NCBI GenBank assembly: GCA_051954695.1
Contig: JBQCHL010000028.1
Location: 248,001-312,000 of the forward strand
DNA: 64,000 nt
Direction: 5' to 3'
From: Terrimonas_A sp051954695
GTDB taxonomy: Bacteria; Bacteroidota; Bacteroidia; Chitinophagales; Chitinophagaceae
Each line of letters starts with the position of its first letter. Positions within the stretch are counted from its first letter, which is position 1. The translations under genes and the position numbers were made by a program. Under the pieces are notes generated by a model. It did not search any database. It saw only the letters and a list, made by a program, of their open reading frames with translations, and was not told the DNA's origin. This document shows positions 8,839 to 18,888 of the stretch, one piece after another.

Positions 8839-9477
8839 ATGGAGGCTAAAGAGCGTATTTCTACGAAAGCTGAAGAATTGTTTACCCGGTATGGTATCCG
8901 TTCCGTATCCATGGACGATATCGCCAACAACCTGGGCATGTCGAAAAAGACATTGTACCAATATTATGCCGATAAGGATGAACTGGTACATGCCGTAGTC
9001 GAAAATCATATCAACTCCCTCGAACATGATTGCCTTACCATACAGGAAGGTGCCAAGAATGCTATTGATGAAGTGTTCATTACCATTGAGAAAATGATTG
9101 ATGATTTCAACGATATGAATCCCCTCCTCGTCCATGACCTGGAAAAATTTCATTATCGCGCCTTCCAGCGTTTTCGCGAACACAAAGACAAATTCCTCAT
9201 GGAAGTGCTCCGCCATAATATTGAGTGGGGTATCAAAGACGAGCTCTACCGCGCTGATGTCAACGTAGAAATGATGAGCAAATTCCGTCTTGAATCGATG
9301 ATGATCCCTTTTAATGTAACTGCCTTTCCTGCAGGCAAGTATAATATCGCGGAAATGTCGAGGGAATTCTTGATCCATTTCATTTATGGCATTGCTACTG
9401 TTAAAGGACATAAACTCATTCAGAAATATATACAACAAAGACAAAAAAGCCTTACTCATGAAGAAAGCAAAAAATAA
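8839..9477 (+). CDS. TetR/AcrR family transcriptional regulator
   Basis: A 212-residue TetR-type repressor. The N-terminal helix-turn-helix domain is textbook: RISTKAEELFTRYGIRSVS, MDDIANNLGMSKKTLYQYY and KDELVHAVV (about residues 5-52). The remaining 150 residues form the helical ligand-binding and dimerisation domain. It is the first gene of an RND efflux operon, directly after a strong promoter, and overlaps tolC by 20 bp, so it most likely autoregulates the whole operon and is released by a pump substrate (inference). A full-length ORF on the opposite strand is an antisense shadow. Confidence 0.92.
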   Translation: MEAKERISTKAEELFTRYGIRSVSMDDIANNLGMSKKTLYQYYADKDELVHAVVENHINSLEHDCLTIQEGAKNAIDEVFITIEKMIDDFNDMNPLLVHDLEKFHYRAFQRFREHKDKFLMEVLRHNIEWGIKDELYRADVNVEMMSKFRLESMMIPFNVTAFPAGKYNIAEMSREFLIHFIYGIATVKGHKLIQKYIQQRQKSLTHEESKK

Positions 9478-10810
9478 AAGGCATCACTGGTTATTACTGG
9501 CCTTCCTTTTACCTCTTGCTGCGCTGGCGCAAACTGGCGACACAACAAGTGGAAAGCGGTATGAACTTTCACTGCAACAGGCCATTGATTATGCCAATCA
9601 GAACAATCTTGATATAAAGAACGGATTGATCGATGTGTTGCTGCAAAAGGAAACCAACAGGCAAACAACCGCTGCAGCTTTACCCAAAGTGACCGTCAAT
9701 GGCAGTTTTACCGATAACCTGCAATTGCAAAAAACCTTATTGCCGGGCGAACTCGTTGGCCAGCCAGGCACGCTTATACCCGTTCAGTTCGGTACCAAGT
9801 ATATCACCAGCGGAACAGCCGAATTGACCCAGATATTGTTCGACGGGCAGGTGTTTGTTGGACTGCAAGCCCGCAGAACATCTATTGACTGGGCCAACAA
9901 GAAAGTGGAAGTGACACAGCAGACCATCAAGGCCAATGTGCATAAAGTGTATTATCAATTGGTGGCAAGCAAAACACAGGTTGACCTACTCGACAGTAAT
10001 ATCGTGCTGATCAAAAAGCAACAGCATGATGCCGAAGTCATGTACAAAAATGGTTTTGCAGAAAAACTGGATGTGGACAGGGCCAGCGTGGCACTAGCCA
10101 ACCTCGAAACAGAAAGGGCTAAACTGCTGACCACGATCAATAACGGCTATTATGGCCTTAAACTCCTGCTGGGCATTCCAACCGCTGACCAATTAATATT
10201 GACCGATACATTGAGCAATGAAATGATAAGGGGCGGCATACTGGAAAACTCAACCTATCAGTATACCGACAGGAAAGATTATCAGTACCTGCAACTTACC
10301 CGTGATTTCAATGCCTACAATATACGCCGGTATAAACTGAGTAAGATCCCTACACTCAGCCTGGATGCATCCTACAACAAACAATTGCAGGAAAACAAAT
10401 TCAAATTCGACGGAAACTGGTTCACTGCCTCCTATGTTGCCCTCCGTTTATCCATTCCCATCTTTAATGGCTTTGCGACCAATTCAAAGATTGCCGCTGC
10501 AAAGCTAACTGTACAACAATTGGACAACCAGATACAGAACATGAAGATCTCGATAGATAATGAAGTGGTAACATCCCGGAACACATTGCGCACATCTATT
10601 GCGGCAATGGATTATCAGCAGAAAAATATGGAACTGGCCGAAGAAGTATACCGGCAAACAAAAAAGAAATATGAAGTGGGAACAGGAAGCAGTACAGACC
10701 TTACCACTGCGCAAAAAGACCTTCAACAGGCACAAACCAACTATATCAATGCCTTGTACGATGCCATCATTGCTAAAGTTGATTTCCTGAACGCAACAGG
10801 CAAACTTTAA
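9458..10810 (+). CDS. TolC family outer membrane efflux protein
   Basis: Outer-membrane channel of a tripartite efflux system. The true start is the ATG at 9458, which gives MKKAKNKRHHWLLLAFLLPLAALAQ as signal peptide; the reading frame is open further upstream, but that part lacks a signal peptide and lies inside the TetR gene. 450 residues, normal for the family. Two OEP repeats are visible, the first from LSLQQAIDYANQNNLDIKNG, with the FAEKLDVDRASVALANLE and VGTGSSTDLTTAQKDLQQAQ helical hairpin motifs typical of TolC repeats. Followed 14 nt later by the membrane-fusion protein gene. Confidence 0.93.
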   Translation: MKKAKNKRHHWLLLAFLLPLAALAQTGDTTSGKRYELSLQQAIDYANQNNLDIKNGLIDVLLQKETNRQTTAAALPKVTVNGSFTDNLQLQKTLLPGELVGQPGTLIPVQFGTKYITSGTAELTQILFDGQVFVGLQARRTSIDWANKKVEVTQQTIKANVHKVYYQLVASKTQVDLLDSNIVLIKKQQHDAEVMYKNGFAEKLDVDRASVALANLETERAKLLTTINNGYYGLKLLLGIPTADQLILTDTLSNEMIRGGILENSTYQYTDRKDYQYLQLTRDFNAYNIRRYKLSKIPTLSLDASYNKQLQENKFKFDGNWFTASYVALRLSIPIFNGFATNSKIAAAKLTVQQLDNQIQNMKISIDNEVVTSRNTLRTSIAAMDYQQKNMELAEEVYRQTKKKYEVGTGSSTDLTTAQKDLQQAQTNYINALYDAIIAKVDFLNATGKL

Positions 10811-10824
10811 TCATAAACCAAACC

Positions 10825-12036
10825 ATGACCCATAAAACAATATATATGCAAAAGATACTTACCATCATGCTGTCAGCCTCCCTGGTATTGCTGATGGCTT
10901 CCTGCGGAAGCAGTGCCAAAGACGAGAAAGGCACGCTCGGGGATAAGAAGGCCGAACTGGAAAAGCTGAAAAAACAGCAGAAAGATGTAAATGATAAGAT
11001 CGTAAAACTGGAAGATGAGATAAGCAAACTCGATTCATCAGCAGCGATCAAAGCCAAACTGGTGGCTTTGTCTACCGTCGGTACGGATACATTCACCCAC
11101 TTTATCGATCTGCAAGGAAAGGTAGAAGCCCAGAATGTAGCGTATGCAGCTCCAAGAGGACAGGGTGGCCTCGTAAGAGCCGTGTATGTAAAACAGGGTG
11201 ATGCAGTTCGTGTAGGACAGGTGCTGCTGAAGCTGGATGATGCAGTGCAACGTCAGCAACTGGCAGCAGCACAGCAGCAGATCAGTGGTCTTGCTTCGCA
11301 ACTGGATCAGGCAAAAAGCATTTACCAGCGTCAGCAAAATCTTTGGAAAGAAAACATCGGAACAGAAGTGCAGGTGCTGAATGCCAAAACAAATGTGGAT
11401 GCATTGCAAAGCCAGTTGAACGCAGCAAAAGCAAACGTGGAGATTGCACAGGAACAACTCAACTTCACCAATGTGACTGCCGAAATAAGTGGTACCGCAA
11501 ATACCGTGAATGTAAGAGCCGGTGAAGTGTTTGCAGCCGGTGCGCAGCAGATCCAGATCGTTAACACCAGTGATCTGAAAGTGCTGGTGCATGTGCCGGA
11601 GAACTATCTTGAAAGAATAAACGTTGGTACTAACCTGAGAGTAACGCTTCCTGAATTAAATAACAAAGTGATCGGTACAAAGGTTTCTGTAGCCAGTAAG
11701 CTGATTGACCCTATAACCCGCTCTTTCTATATTGAAGGCAGGTTGCAGGATAAGGACCTGCGTCCAAACCAGATCGCTGTAGTGCAGATACAGGATTATA
11801 AAACACCTAATGCTATCACTGTTCCTGTTAACACATTGCAGAATGACGAAAATGGAAAGTTTGTGCTTGTAGCTGCAACAGAAAACGGCAAACTGGTAGC
11901 CCGTAAAAAAAGGGTTACTATCGGTGAGTTGTACAGGGACAAACTGGAAATAAAAAGCGGTCTGCAAGTTGGCGATAAGATCATTTCAGATGGCTTCCAG
12001 GGATTGTATGATGGGCAGTTGATCACTACAAACTGA
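10825..12036 (+). CDS. RND efflux periplasmic adaptor (membrane fusion) lipoprotein
   Basis: HlyD/AcrA-type adaptor of 403 residues linking the inner-membrane pump to TolC. An SPII lipobox (LLMASC) follows a hydrophobic stretch, so it is lipid-anchored. A Lys/Glu-rich coiled coil (about residues 35-72) precedes the split lipoyl domain (VRAVYVKQGDAVRVGQVLLKL) and the central alpha-hairpin (LAAAQQQISGLASQLDQAKS), then the beta-barrel (LKVLVHVPENYLERI) and membrane-proximal domain (KSGLQVGDKIISDGFQGL). An internal ATG at 10846 (MQKILTIMLSAS) gives a more typical lipoprotein signal and may be the real start. Part of the tetR-tolC-MFP-RND operon. Confidence 0.93.
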   Translation: MTHKTIYMQKILTIMLSASLVLLMASCGSSAKDEKGTLGDKKAELEKLKKQQKDVNDKIVKLEDEISKLDSSAAIKAKLVALSTVGTDTFTHFIDLQGKVEAQNVAYAAPRGQGGLVRAVYVKQGDAVRVGQVLLKLDDAVQRQQLAAAQQQISGLASQLDQAKSIYQRQQNLWKENIGTEVQVLNAKTNVDALQSQLNAAKANVEIAQEQLNFTNVTAEISGTANTVNVRAGEVFAAGAQQIQIVNTSDLKVLVHVPENYLERINVGTNLRVTLPELNNKVIGTKVSVASKLIDPITRSFYIEGRLQDKDLRPNQIAVVQIQDYKTPNAITVPVNTLQNDENGKFVLVAATENGKLVARKKRVTIGELYRDKLEIKSGLQVGDKIISDGFQGLYDGQLITTN

Positions 12037-12114
12037 TCAGGGGGTATGGACCAAGCGCGGAAATTAAACCAGAATTGATGAAAGGATGGGCAACCATCCA
12101 CAACAAATTATACA

Positions 12115-15100
12115 ATGAGTGCTTTAGAAAATTTCACCGGTAAGTTTAAAGAATTTAAACCTACCTCCTGGAGCGTCAAAAACAGGACTTCCGTTTACCT
12201 GCTGATGCTGATCGTTACCTTATGGGGGGTAAACCAGTTCGTGACGTTGCCGAAGGAGCAGTTCCCTGATATCGTGATACCTACAATTTATGTACAAACT
12301 GTGTACGTAGGTAACTCACCCAAGGATATGGAGAACCTGGTGACCCAACCGATCGAAAAACAGATCAAGGGCATCACTGGTGCCAAGATCACCAAAACAA
12401 CGAGTACATCCGTACAGGATTTCTCTGCCATCACTGTTGAGTTTGGAACGGATGTGAAAGTGGATGTGGCGCTGCAAAAGGTCAAGGATGCGATAGATAA
12501 AGCGAAGCAGGACCTGCCTACAGACCTTACAGAGGAACCAACTGCGCTTGAAGTTAGTTTTTCTGACCAGCCCATCATGTATGTGAACGTAAGCGGCGAT
12601 TATGATGTAGTGCAGTTGAAAGAATACGCAAAAGATCTGCAGGACAGGCTGGAAGAGCTTTCACAGATCAACCGTGTGGACCTGGTAGGTGCGCCGGAAA
12701 GGGAATTCCAGATCAATGCAGACAATAGCCGGATGGAAGCTACGGGTATCACGTTTGATAATATCCAGGCTGCGGTGGCTAATGAGAACCTCGATATTTC
12801 TGGTGGCTTGCTGGAAGTAGGTAATATGAAGCGTACACTGCAGGTGAAAGGCCAGATCAAGGAAGCAAACGAACTGGAGAAGATCGTGGTACGGAACACA
12901 AAAGGCGCTCCTATTTATCTCCGTGACATTGCACAGATCAAAGACACTATTAAAGAAAGCGAAAGCTATGCACGGCTTGATGGCAAGAATGTTATCACGC
13001 TTAATATAATTAAGCGTGCGGGGGAAAATCTGATCGAAACATCAGACAATGTAAAAAGAATAACAGAAGAATTAAAGGCTACAGAGTTTCCAAAGAATCT
13101 GGAAGTGGTGATCACCGGCGATCAGAGTAAACAAACCCGCACGTCTTTTAATGAACTGGTTAACTCAATCGTGATCGGCTTCGTGCTGGTATTGCTGATC
13201 CTGATGTTCTTTATGGGTGTAACGAACGCTTTCTTTGTGGCGCTTTCAGTGCCCTTGAGTATGTTCGTTGCCTTCATGTTCCTGCCGGCCGCGGACCTTA
13301 TTATCGGCTCACACGTTACGCTCAACTTTATCGTACTGTTTGCCCTGCTGTTCGGATTGGGGATCATTGTAGATGATGCGATAGTGGTGATCGAGAACAC
13401 ACACCGGATCTTCATGGAAGGAAAAGGAAAGATCAGTGCTGAGAAATCAGCGATGATGGCGGCAGGCGAAGTGTTTATTCCTGTACTGGCGGGAACACTG
13501 ACCACGCTGGCGCCTTTCTTCCCGCTGCTGTTCTGGCCCGGTATCATCGGTAAATTCATGGTGTACCTGCCGGCAATGCTGATCTTCACGCTCACCGCAT
13601 CGCTGATCGTGGCATTTATCATGAACCCTGTATTTGCGGTTGACTTCATGAACCATCCTGAAGGAGAGCATAAGCAACCCAAGTCAGCGATCTTCAGAAA
13701 ACCATTGCTCTGGATTTTCGTCGGTTTCGGGATACTGCTTGATCTGAGCGGCACTACCTTCTTTGGCAACCTGCTTATCTTCTTCGCATTGCTGATGGTG
13801 CTGAACACTTACGTGATAGATGGAATGATCCATCGCTTCCAGAACAGGGTATTGCCCTGGATCATGAACCATTATGAAAATCTTTTACGTTGGGCACTGA
13901 AAGGATGGAGGCCGGTGCATCTGTTGCTTGGAGCAGTGGGCTTATTTATCCTGACCATCATGTTCTTTATTGCACGTCAGTTGCCGGTAGTATTATTCCC
14001 CAGCGCAGATCCCAACCAGGTATACGTTTACCTGAAACTGCCTGTAGGCACCGACGTGAAATATACCGATTCAGTTACCCGTACGCTCGAAGCAAAAGTG
14101 AATAAGGTGCTGGATATGGAGAATGGGAAGAAAAACCCGATCGTGGAAAGTGTGATCACGAATATCGCTATCGGTGCAAGTGATCCTACTTCAGGTGATA
14201 GAAGTACAAGACCGGAATTGGGAAGGATCCAGGTTTCATTTGTGGAGTTTGAAAAACGTCATGGCGTTTCTTCAAGACCCTATCTTGATTCCATACGTGC
14301 CGTTGTTAAAGGTATACCAGGTGCTGAGCTGTCGGTTGACCAGGAACAGGGTGGCCCTCCCACTGATCCGCCGGTGAATATTGAAGTAGCAAGTGAGGAT
14401 TTTGATGAACTGATCAAAACAGCTGTTTCACTGAAAAACTATCTTGATTCAGTAAACACACCCGGTGTGGAAGAATTGAAGATGGACGTGGACCTTAACA
14501 ATCCGGAGATATCACTGACCATCGACAGGGAAAGGGCTATGCGTGAAGGTGTATCCACCGCACAGATAGGGATGCAGATAAGAACGGCTTTGTTTGGCCG
14601 GGAAGTTTCCAAAGTGAAGGATGGAGAGGATGAGTATAAAATACAATTGCGCAATAATGAAATGCAACGGAAAAACCTGGTCGACCTGCTGAATATGAAT
14701 ATCCGTTTCCAGGATATGTCGGCCGGTGGTGCAGTGAAAAGCATACCTATCACTTCCGTGGTAAAGCTGGATCTGACCAGTACACTGGGTAGTGTAAAAA
14801 GAAAGAATCAAAAGAGGGTGATAACGCTTCGTTCAAACGTATTGAGCTCACAAGGATTTACACCGGATGGAGTGAATCAGCAACTGGCCCGTGAGATCGC
14901 TAATTTCAAAGATAAACCCAACGATGTAACGATCAGGCAAACAGGTGAAGGCGAACAGATGGCTGAAACCTCTGCTTTCCTTGGTAAGGCATTGCTGATC
15001 GCCTTATTGATGATCCTGCTGATCCTGGTGATCCAGTTCAATTCGGTGAGCAAATCGGTGATCATTCTTACAGAGATCGTGTTCAGCGTTATCGGGGTGC

Positions 15101-15699
15101 TGCTGGGTTTCTCGATCACGGGTATGGAATTATCGACTATTATGACCGGTGTGGGTATCCTTGGCCTGGCAGGTATCGTGATCAAGAACGGGATCCTGGT
15201 AATTGAATTTGCTGATGAATTACGGGCCAGGGGGCTGAAAACCCGCGAGGCTGTGGTGCAGGCGGGTAAAACGCGGATCATCCCCGTATTGCTGACGGCA
15301 TTGGCTGCTATCCTGGCGCTGATACCACTGGCAGTCGGCTTCAACATCAATTTCGTGACCCTGTTTTCAGACCTGAACCCGCATATCTTCTTTGGTGGTG
15401 ATAACGTAGCGTTCTGGAAGCCGCTTTCATGGACTATCATCTTTGGTTTGGCTTTCGCCTTTTTTATGACCCTGATCATGGTGCCAAGCATGTACCTGAT
15501 CGCTGAAAGGCTGAAGCGTCCGATGCGGAGGATGTTTGGAGGCAAATGGATATCTTTTATGGGTATCCCGCCATTGATCTTCCTCTTTATACCGCTGATG
15601 GTCATAACCATGTTCAAGCATAAAGCCGAGGTAAGAAGAAGGAGAAGAAAGCTGCAGGATGCCCGGGTGACGGAAGAATTTAAAGAGGCCTGGTTCTAA
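12115..15699 (+). CDS. RND efflux permease (AcrB/HAE family)
   Basis: Proton-driven inner-membrane pump of 1,194 residues, longer than AcrB because of an expanded second-half membrane region (KPKSAIFRKPLL...) and a basic C-terminal tail. Typical features: N-terminal TM, porter domain entry PTIYVQTVYVGNSPKDME, the proton relay motif GLGIIVDDAIVVIENTHR in TM4 with two Asp residues, and the second set GVGILGLAGIVIKNGILVIEF. In TM4 this DD pair is the expected proton path. The ligand could be detergents, dyes or antibiotics; it cannot be predicted. A terminator (15736-15767) closes the operon. Distance from the MFP stop is 78 bp. Confidence 0.95.
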   Translation: MSALENFTGKFKEFKPTSWSVKNRTSVYLLMLIVTLWGVNQFVTLPKEQFPDIVIPTIYVQTVYVGNSPKDMENLVTQPIEKQIKGITGAKITKTTSTSVQDFSAITVEFGTDVKVDVALQKVKDAIDKAKQDLPTDLTEEPTALEVSFSDQPIMYVNVSGDYDVVQLKEYAKDLQDRLEELSQINRVDLVGAPEREFQINADNSRMEATGITFDNIQAAVANENLDISGGLLEVGNMKRTLQVKGQIKEANELEKIVVRNTKGAPIYLRDIAQIKDTIKESESYARLDGKNVITLNIIKRAGENLIETSDNVKRITEELKATEFPKNLEVVITGDQSKQTRTSFNELVNSIVIGFVLVLLILMFFMGVTNAFFVALSVPLSMFVAFMFLPAADLIIGSHVTLNFIVLFALLFGLGIIVDDAIVVIENTHRIFMEGKGKISAEKSAMMAAGEVFIPVLAGTLTTLAPFFPLLFWPGIIGKFMVYLPAMLIFTLTASLIVAFIMNPVFAVDFMNHPEGEHKQPKSAIFRKPLLWIFVGFGILLDLSGTTFFGNLLIFFALLMVLNTYVIDGMIHRFQNRVLPWIMNHYENLLRWALKGWRPVHLLLGAVGLFILTIMFFIARQLPVVLFPSADPNQVYVYLKLPVGTDVKYTDSVTRTLEAKVNKVLDMENGKKNPIVESVITNIAIGASDPTSGDRSTRPELGRIQVSFVEFEKRHGVSSRPYLDSIRAVVKGIPGAELSVDQEQGGPPTDPPVNIEVASEDFDELIKTAVSLKNYLDSVNTPGVEELKMDVDLNNPEISLTIDRERAMREGVSTAQIGMQIRTALFGREVSKVKDGEDEYKIQLRNNEMQRKNLVDLLNMNIRFQDMSAGGAVKSIPITSVVKLDLTSTLGSVKRKNQKRVITLRSNVLSSQGFTPDGVNQQLAREIANFKDKPNDVTIRQTGEGEQMAETSAFLGKALLIALLMILLILVIQFNSVSKSVIILTEIVFSVIGVLLGFSITGMELSTIMTGVGILGLAGIVIKNGILVIEFADELRARGLKTREAVVQAGKTRIIPVLLTALAAILALIPLAVGFNINFVTLFSDLNPHIFFGGDNVAFWKPLSWTIIFGLAFAFFMTLIMVPSMYLIAERLKRPMRRMFGGKWISFMGIPPLIFLFIPLMVITMFKHKAEVRRRRRKLQDARVTEEFKEAWF

Positions 15700-15735
15700 G
15701 CTCTTTAAGCAATTATATAAAAATTTAATTTGTAA

Positions 15736-15767
15736 AGGGCAGTCTATCATTAGGCTGCCTTTTTTTC
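15736..15767 (+). terminator. Rho-independent terminator of the efflux operon
   Basis: Stem AGGGCAG / CTGCCTT with a 12-nt loop followed by a run of seven T, 37 nt after the RND permease stop. Confidence 0.75.
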
Positions 15768-15929
15768 AGTTAATTCTTGGTTATTTTAAAAAAAATTAGG
15801 GCTTTGTGCAGCACAAGCAAATTCCTTTTTGTCTCTATTATGCGGTTCCTGGAACTGTATCCGAATTAACTGCTTAAAATATTTACATAGTTGGTTTTGT
15901 ATCCGCGCCTTTCTAACTGCTTAGCGGAA
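15768..15929 (+). other. Non-coding interval between two plus-strand terminators (possible small RNA)
   Basis: Between the efflux-operon terminator and a second strong plus-strand terminator at 15930-15960 there is no credible CDS. A second terminator with no gene in front of it suggests a short independent transcript of roughly 100-170 nt. I see no convincing TAnnTTTG box in the right place, so the promoter is unproven. The whole 15700-16032 gap holds three hairpins and nothing else I can support. Confidence 0.3.
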
Positions 15930-15960
15930 AAGCGGCCCCTTGAGGGCCGCTTTTATTTTT
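15930..15960 (+). terminator. Strong Rho-independent terminator without an assigned gene
   Basis: Perfect 9-bp GC-rich stem AAGCGGCCC / GGGCCGCTT with a 5-nt loop, then TTATTTTT. It points along the plus strand, 231 nt beyond the RND permease stop and after another terminator. Confidence 0.75.
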
Positions 15961-15980
15961 GGCTGAGCGGGGTTAAAGAA

Positions 15981-16013
15981 AAAGGCCGATCCCATGGGGT
16001 CGGCCTTTTTCTT
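15981..16013. terminator. Bidirectional terminator downstream of the first M16 peptidase
   Basis: Stem AAAGGCCGA / TCGGCCTTT with A-run on one side and T-run on the other, so it can act in both directions. It lies 20 bp after the stop codon of the minus-strand M16 gene. Confidence 0.75.
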
Positions 16014-16032
16014 AGGAGTATTCATATCTTAA

Positions 16033-18888
16033 TTAGAATCCTTTCTTTTCAACTGGTTTTCCATCCGCATCCAACTCAATGATCTCATAACCCAGTTTCT
16101 GCAGACCGGGCAGGATTTTGGCTTTATCGCCTACCACGAGCACATTCATTTTGCCTGCATTCACCCATTTTTTGGCTAATGCGTCGATGTCCGCCTTGGT
16201 GATATTGGCTACGATCCTGCTTTGCTGGTCCACATAATCTGCGGGCAGATCATTGTCCAGGATATTGCCGATAAAGCCAGCTTTCTGAAAGCCTGTTTCA
16301 TAACGCAGGGCATCGCGCTGGCCGATCGCGCTTTTCATAAATGCCAACTCTTCATCGGTGATGCCGTTTTCAGCATAACCTTTCAGCTCTTTCATAATTT
16401 CTATCAGTGCACTGTCTGTAGCATTGGCACGTATGCCGGAGCTGAACTCAAAATCACCTGTTTGCTTGCCGCCGGAGAATCCGCTGCGGGCACCATAGGT
16501 CCAGCCTTTATCTTCACGCAGGTTCAGGTTGAGGCGGCTGTTGAAAGCACCACCCAGTGCGTAGTTCATCAATCCTGATTTATAATACTCACCAGTAGCG
16601 TCGTATTTCATACCGGTAACATATCCAACCCGGAATTCTGTTTGGGCTGCTTTAGGAACATCTACCAGATAGATCTTTGTTTTTTCTACTACCGGCACGG
16701 CAGTAATAGCAGGAATATCTATTTTTTTATTAGGCAGCTTACCCAGGAAAGAAAGTTTGGGCAATATTTCGTCTTCCTTGATATCACCTACCACCACCAC
16801 TTCAGTTCCTTGTGAGGTCATATTGTTATCGTAGTAAGATTGAATATCAGCCAGTGTAATATTGTTTACTGTTTCCTCATCGCCATCAGCAGATATACCG
16901 AGGATATGACCAGGGCCGTAATTCAGTTTGGCAAAAACGTTGTCTGCTATAGAAGCAGGTTGTGTTTTCGCCATTTTGAAGCTTTCCAGGCCTTGCTTTT
17001 TGATGCGGTCAAATGCTTCCTGGGTGAATTTGGGGTTAAACATCCTTTCCTGCAGCAGGGTCAATGTAGCATCCAGGTTTTTCTTTTGCGATTGTACCTG
17101 GAATGTAATGTCTTCATTGCCGCTGAATACGGAAACAGAACTTCCTAGCTTCTGCAATTCACGGCTCATAGATTCAGCCGTATAATTCTTTGTATCATCA
17201 TTCATCATATCAGTGAAGAATGATGCCAGACCGGCTTTCGACATATTATTGGCTTCCAGGAAATGTCCACCGGGGATCTTGATGGATAAAGTGACAGTAG
17301 GCAGTTCTGTATTTTCTGTACCGATCACTTTAATACCGCCATCAAGGTCTTTTTTCCAGAAAGCAGGAACTTTTACTACAGGGTTAGGACCATTGCCCGG
17401 TATTTTGCTGCGGTCAAATTTATCCTTTGCTTTTACATATTTCAATCCTTCATAGCCGTAATGTGGAGCAACATATCCTGTTTCATCAATCTTGTAATTG
17501 TCACCGGCCACCAGCATTTTTTCATCAGCGTTTTTGGGCAGCACACTTATCACCACGCAATGCTTCAGCTTAACATATTTATTGTACACACGCATTACAT
17601 CTTCCCTGGTCACTGACTGGTACATTTTCATCAGCTTGCTGATCATGTTGGGATTGCCTGTAAATGTATTGAATGCCGCCAGTTGGGACACCTTGCCAGC
17701 AACGCTTTGCAGGCCATTGATGAGCTGGGATTCGTACCCGCCTTTGAATTTGGCGATATCGTCATCTGTTACGCCTCGTGCTTCAAAGCTGTCGAGCGCA
17801 TTGTTGAGCAGGTAATACATACTGGATAAAGGTTTGCCCGGATAGGGAACAACCTGGAAGATAAAAGAACCTGATAATTCCTGTAAACTGCTGAAGCAAC
17901 CTGCAGACAGCGCCAGTTGTTTTTTTACCAGTTGCTGGTACAATATGGAATTATTCCCCTGCCCGAGTATCTGAGCCAGGCAGGCGAGTGCAGCCTGGTC
18001 TTCATGATAACTTGGAATAGTAGGATAAGATTCCAGCAGCATGGGAAGGCGGGCATAGTTGTCTGTATAAGAAGCAAACCGGTGAGTGGGAAGCACGGGG
18101 ACCATGGGCTTCATATTTTCCACTTTAGGCCCGCGGGGGATGCTACCGAAATATTTCTCTACCAGTTTCAGAACTTCTTTGGAGTTAACATCCCCACCAA
18201 TTGTAAGTGTGGCATTGTTAGGACCGTACCAGCGAAGGAAGAAGTTTTTCAGATCATTCACATCCACCCTGTTCAGGTCTTCAATATACCCGATAGTGAG
18301 CCAGGAATAAGGATGGCCATAAGGATAAAGATTTTTTGCAGACACTTCCCCTAATAAACCATACGGACGGTTATCATAATTCTGGCCGCGTTCATTCTTT
18401 ACCGTTTCGCGTTGGATCTCGAATTTCTTTTGTGTAACGGCATCCAGCAAAAAGCCCATACGGTCGGCTTCGAGCCAAAGCATTTTCTCTAATTGGTTGG
18501 AAGGGACAGTCTGATAGTAATTGGTCCGGTCCGTGTTGGTGCTGCCATTGAGCGTGCCACCGGCTTCTGTAACGATCTTGAAGTGCTGCTCATCACCTAC
18601 GTGGTCAGACCCCTGGAACATCATATGTTCAAAGAAATGGGCAAACCCTGATTTACCGATCTCTTCGCGGGCGGAGCCTACGTGATAAGTTACGTCCACG
18701 TGCACGACGGGATCACTGTGATCTTCATGTACGATCAACGTTAATCCGTTGGGTAATACATATTTTTCGTAAGGGATGACCAGCTCATTGCCCTGGCGGG
18801 TCACCTTTTCTACGAGTTTGGCCTGGGCATTGGCTGCTGCAGTTGCCAGCAATGAAAATGCCGTTGCCACAAAAATTTTTTGTCTCAT
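16033..18888 (-). CDS. Exported M16 zinc peptidase (two-domain, pitrilysin-like), copy 1
   Basis: Insulinase-family metallopeptidase of 951 residues with a signal peptide (MRQKIFVATAFSLLATAAANA), so periplasmic or outer-membrane associated. The inverted zinc motif H84-F-F-E87-H88 is intact; E166 in VKNERGQN is the likely third ligand. The second half is a non-catalytic M16C domain with the substrate-binding NSRLNLNLRED and GWTYGARSGF motifs, as in fused N+C M16 proteins. It probably degrades oligopeptides. A close paralog lies at 20093-22993 in the same orientation, separated only by a small opposite-strand gene pair, so this is a tandem duplication. No Gly-rich insert here, unlike copy 2. 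Confidence 0.94.
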   Translation of the reverse strand: MRQKIFVATAFSLLATAAANAQAKLVEKVTRQGNELVIPYEKYVLPNGLTLIVHEDHSDPVVHVDVTYHVGSAREEIGKSGFAHFFEHMMFQGSDHVGDEQHFKIVTEAGGTLNGSTNTDRTNYYQTVPSNQLEKMLWLEADRMGFLLDAVTQKKFEIQRETVKNERGQNYDNRPYGLLGEVSAKNLYPYGHPYSWLTIGYIEDLNRVDVNDLKNFFLRWYGPNNATLTIGGDVNSKEVLKLVEKYFGSIPRGPKVENMKPMVPVLPTHRFASYTDNYARLPMLLESYPTIPSYHEDQAALACLAQILGQGNNSILYQQLVKKQLALSAGCFSSLQELSGSFIFQVVPYPGKPLSSMYYLLNNALDSFEARGVTDDDIAKFKGGYESQLINGLQSVAGKVSQLAAFNTFTGNPNMISKLMKMYQSVTREDVMRVYNKYVKLKHCVVISVLPKNADEKMLVAGDNYKIDETGYVAPHYGYEGLKYVKAKDKFDRSKIPGNGPNPVVKVPAFWKKDLDGGIKVIGTENTELPTVTLSIKIPGGHFLEANNMSKAGLASFFTDMMNDDTKNYTAESMSRELQKLGSSVSVFSGNEDITFQVQSQKKNLDATLTLLQERMFNPKFTQEAFDRIKKQGLESFKMAKTQPASIADNVFAKLNYGPGHILGISADGDEETVNNITLADIQSYYDNNMTSQGTEVVVVGDIKEDEILPKLSFLGKLPNKKIDIPAITAVPVVEKTKIYLVDVPKAAQTEFRVGYVTGMKYDATGEYYKSGLMNYALGGAFNSRLNLNLREDKGWTYGARSGFSGGKQTGDFEFSSGIRANATDSALIEIMKELKGYAENGITDEELAFMKSAIGQRDALRYETGFQKAGFIGNILDNDLPADYVDQQSRIVANITKADIDALAKKWVNAGKMNVLVVGDKAKILPGLQKLGYEIIELDADGKPVEKKGF

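Noticed and set aside
8824..9459. 211-codon minus-strand frame opposite the TetR gene
   Set aside because: Complete antisense shadow; the TetR HTH on the plus strand is unmistakable and has a consensus promoter.
13122..13808. Minus-strand frames opposite the RND permease (also 14877-15617)
   Set aside because: Low-complexity Ser/Ile/Thr-rich translations typical of the reverse of TM-coding sequence.
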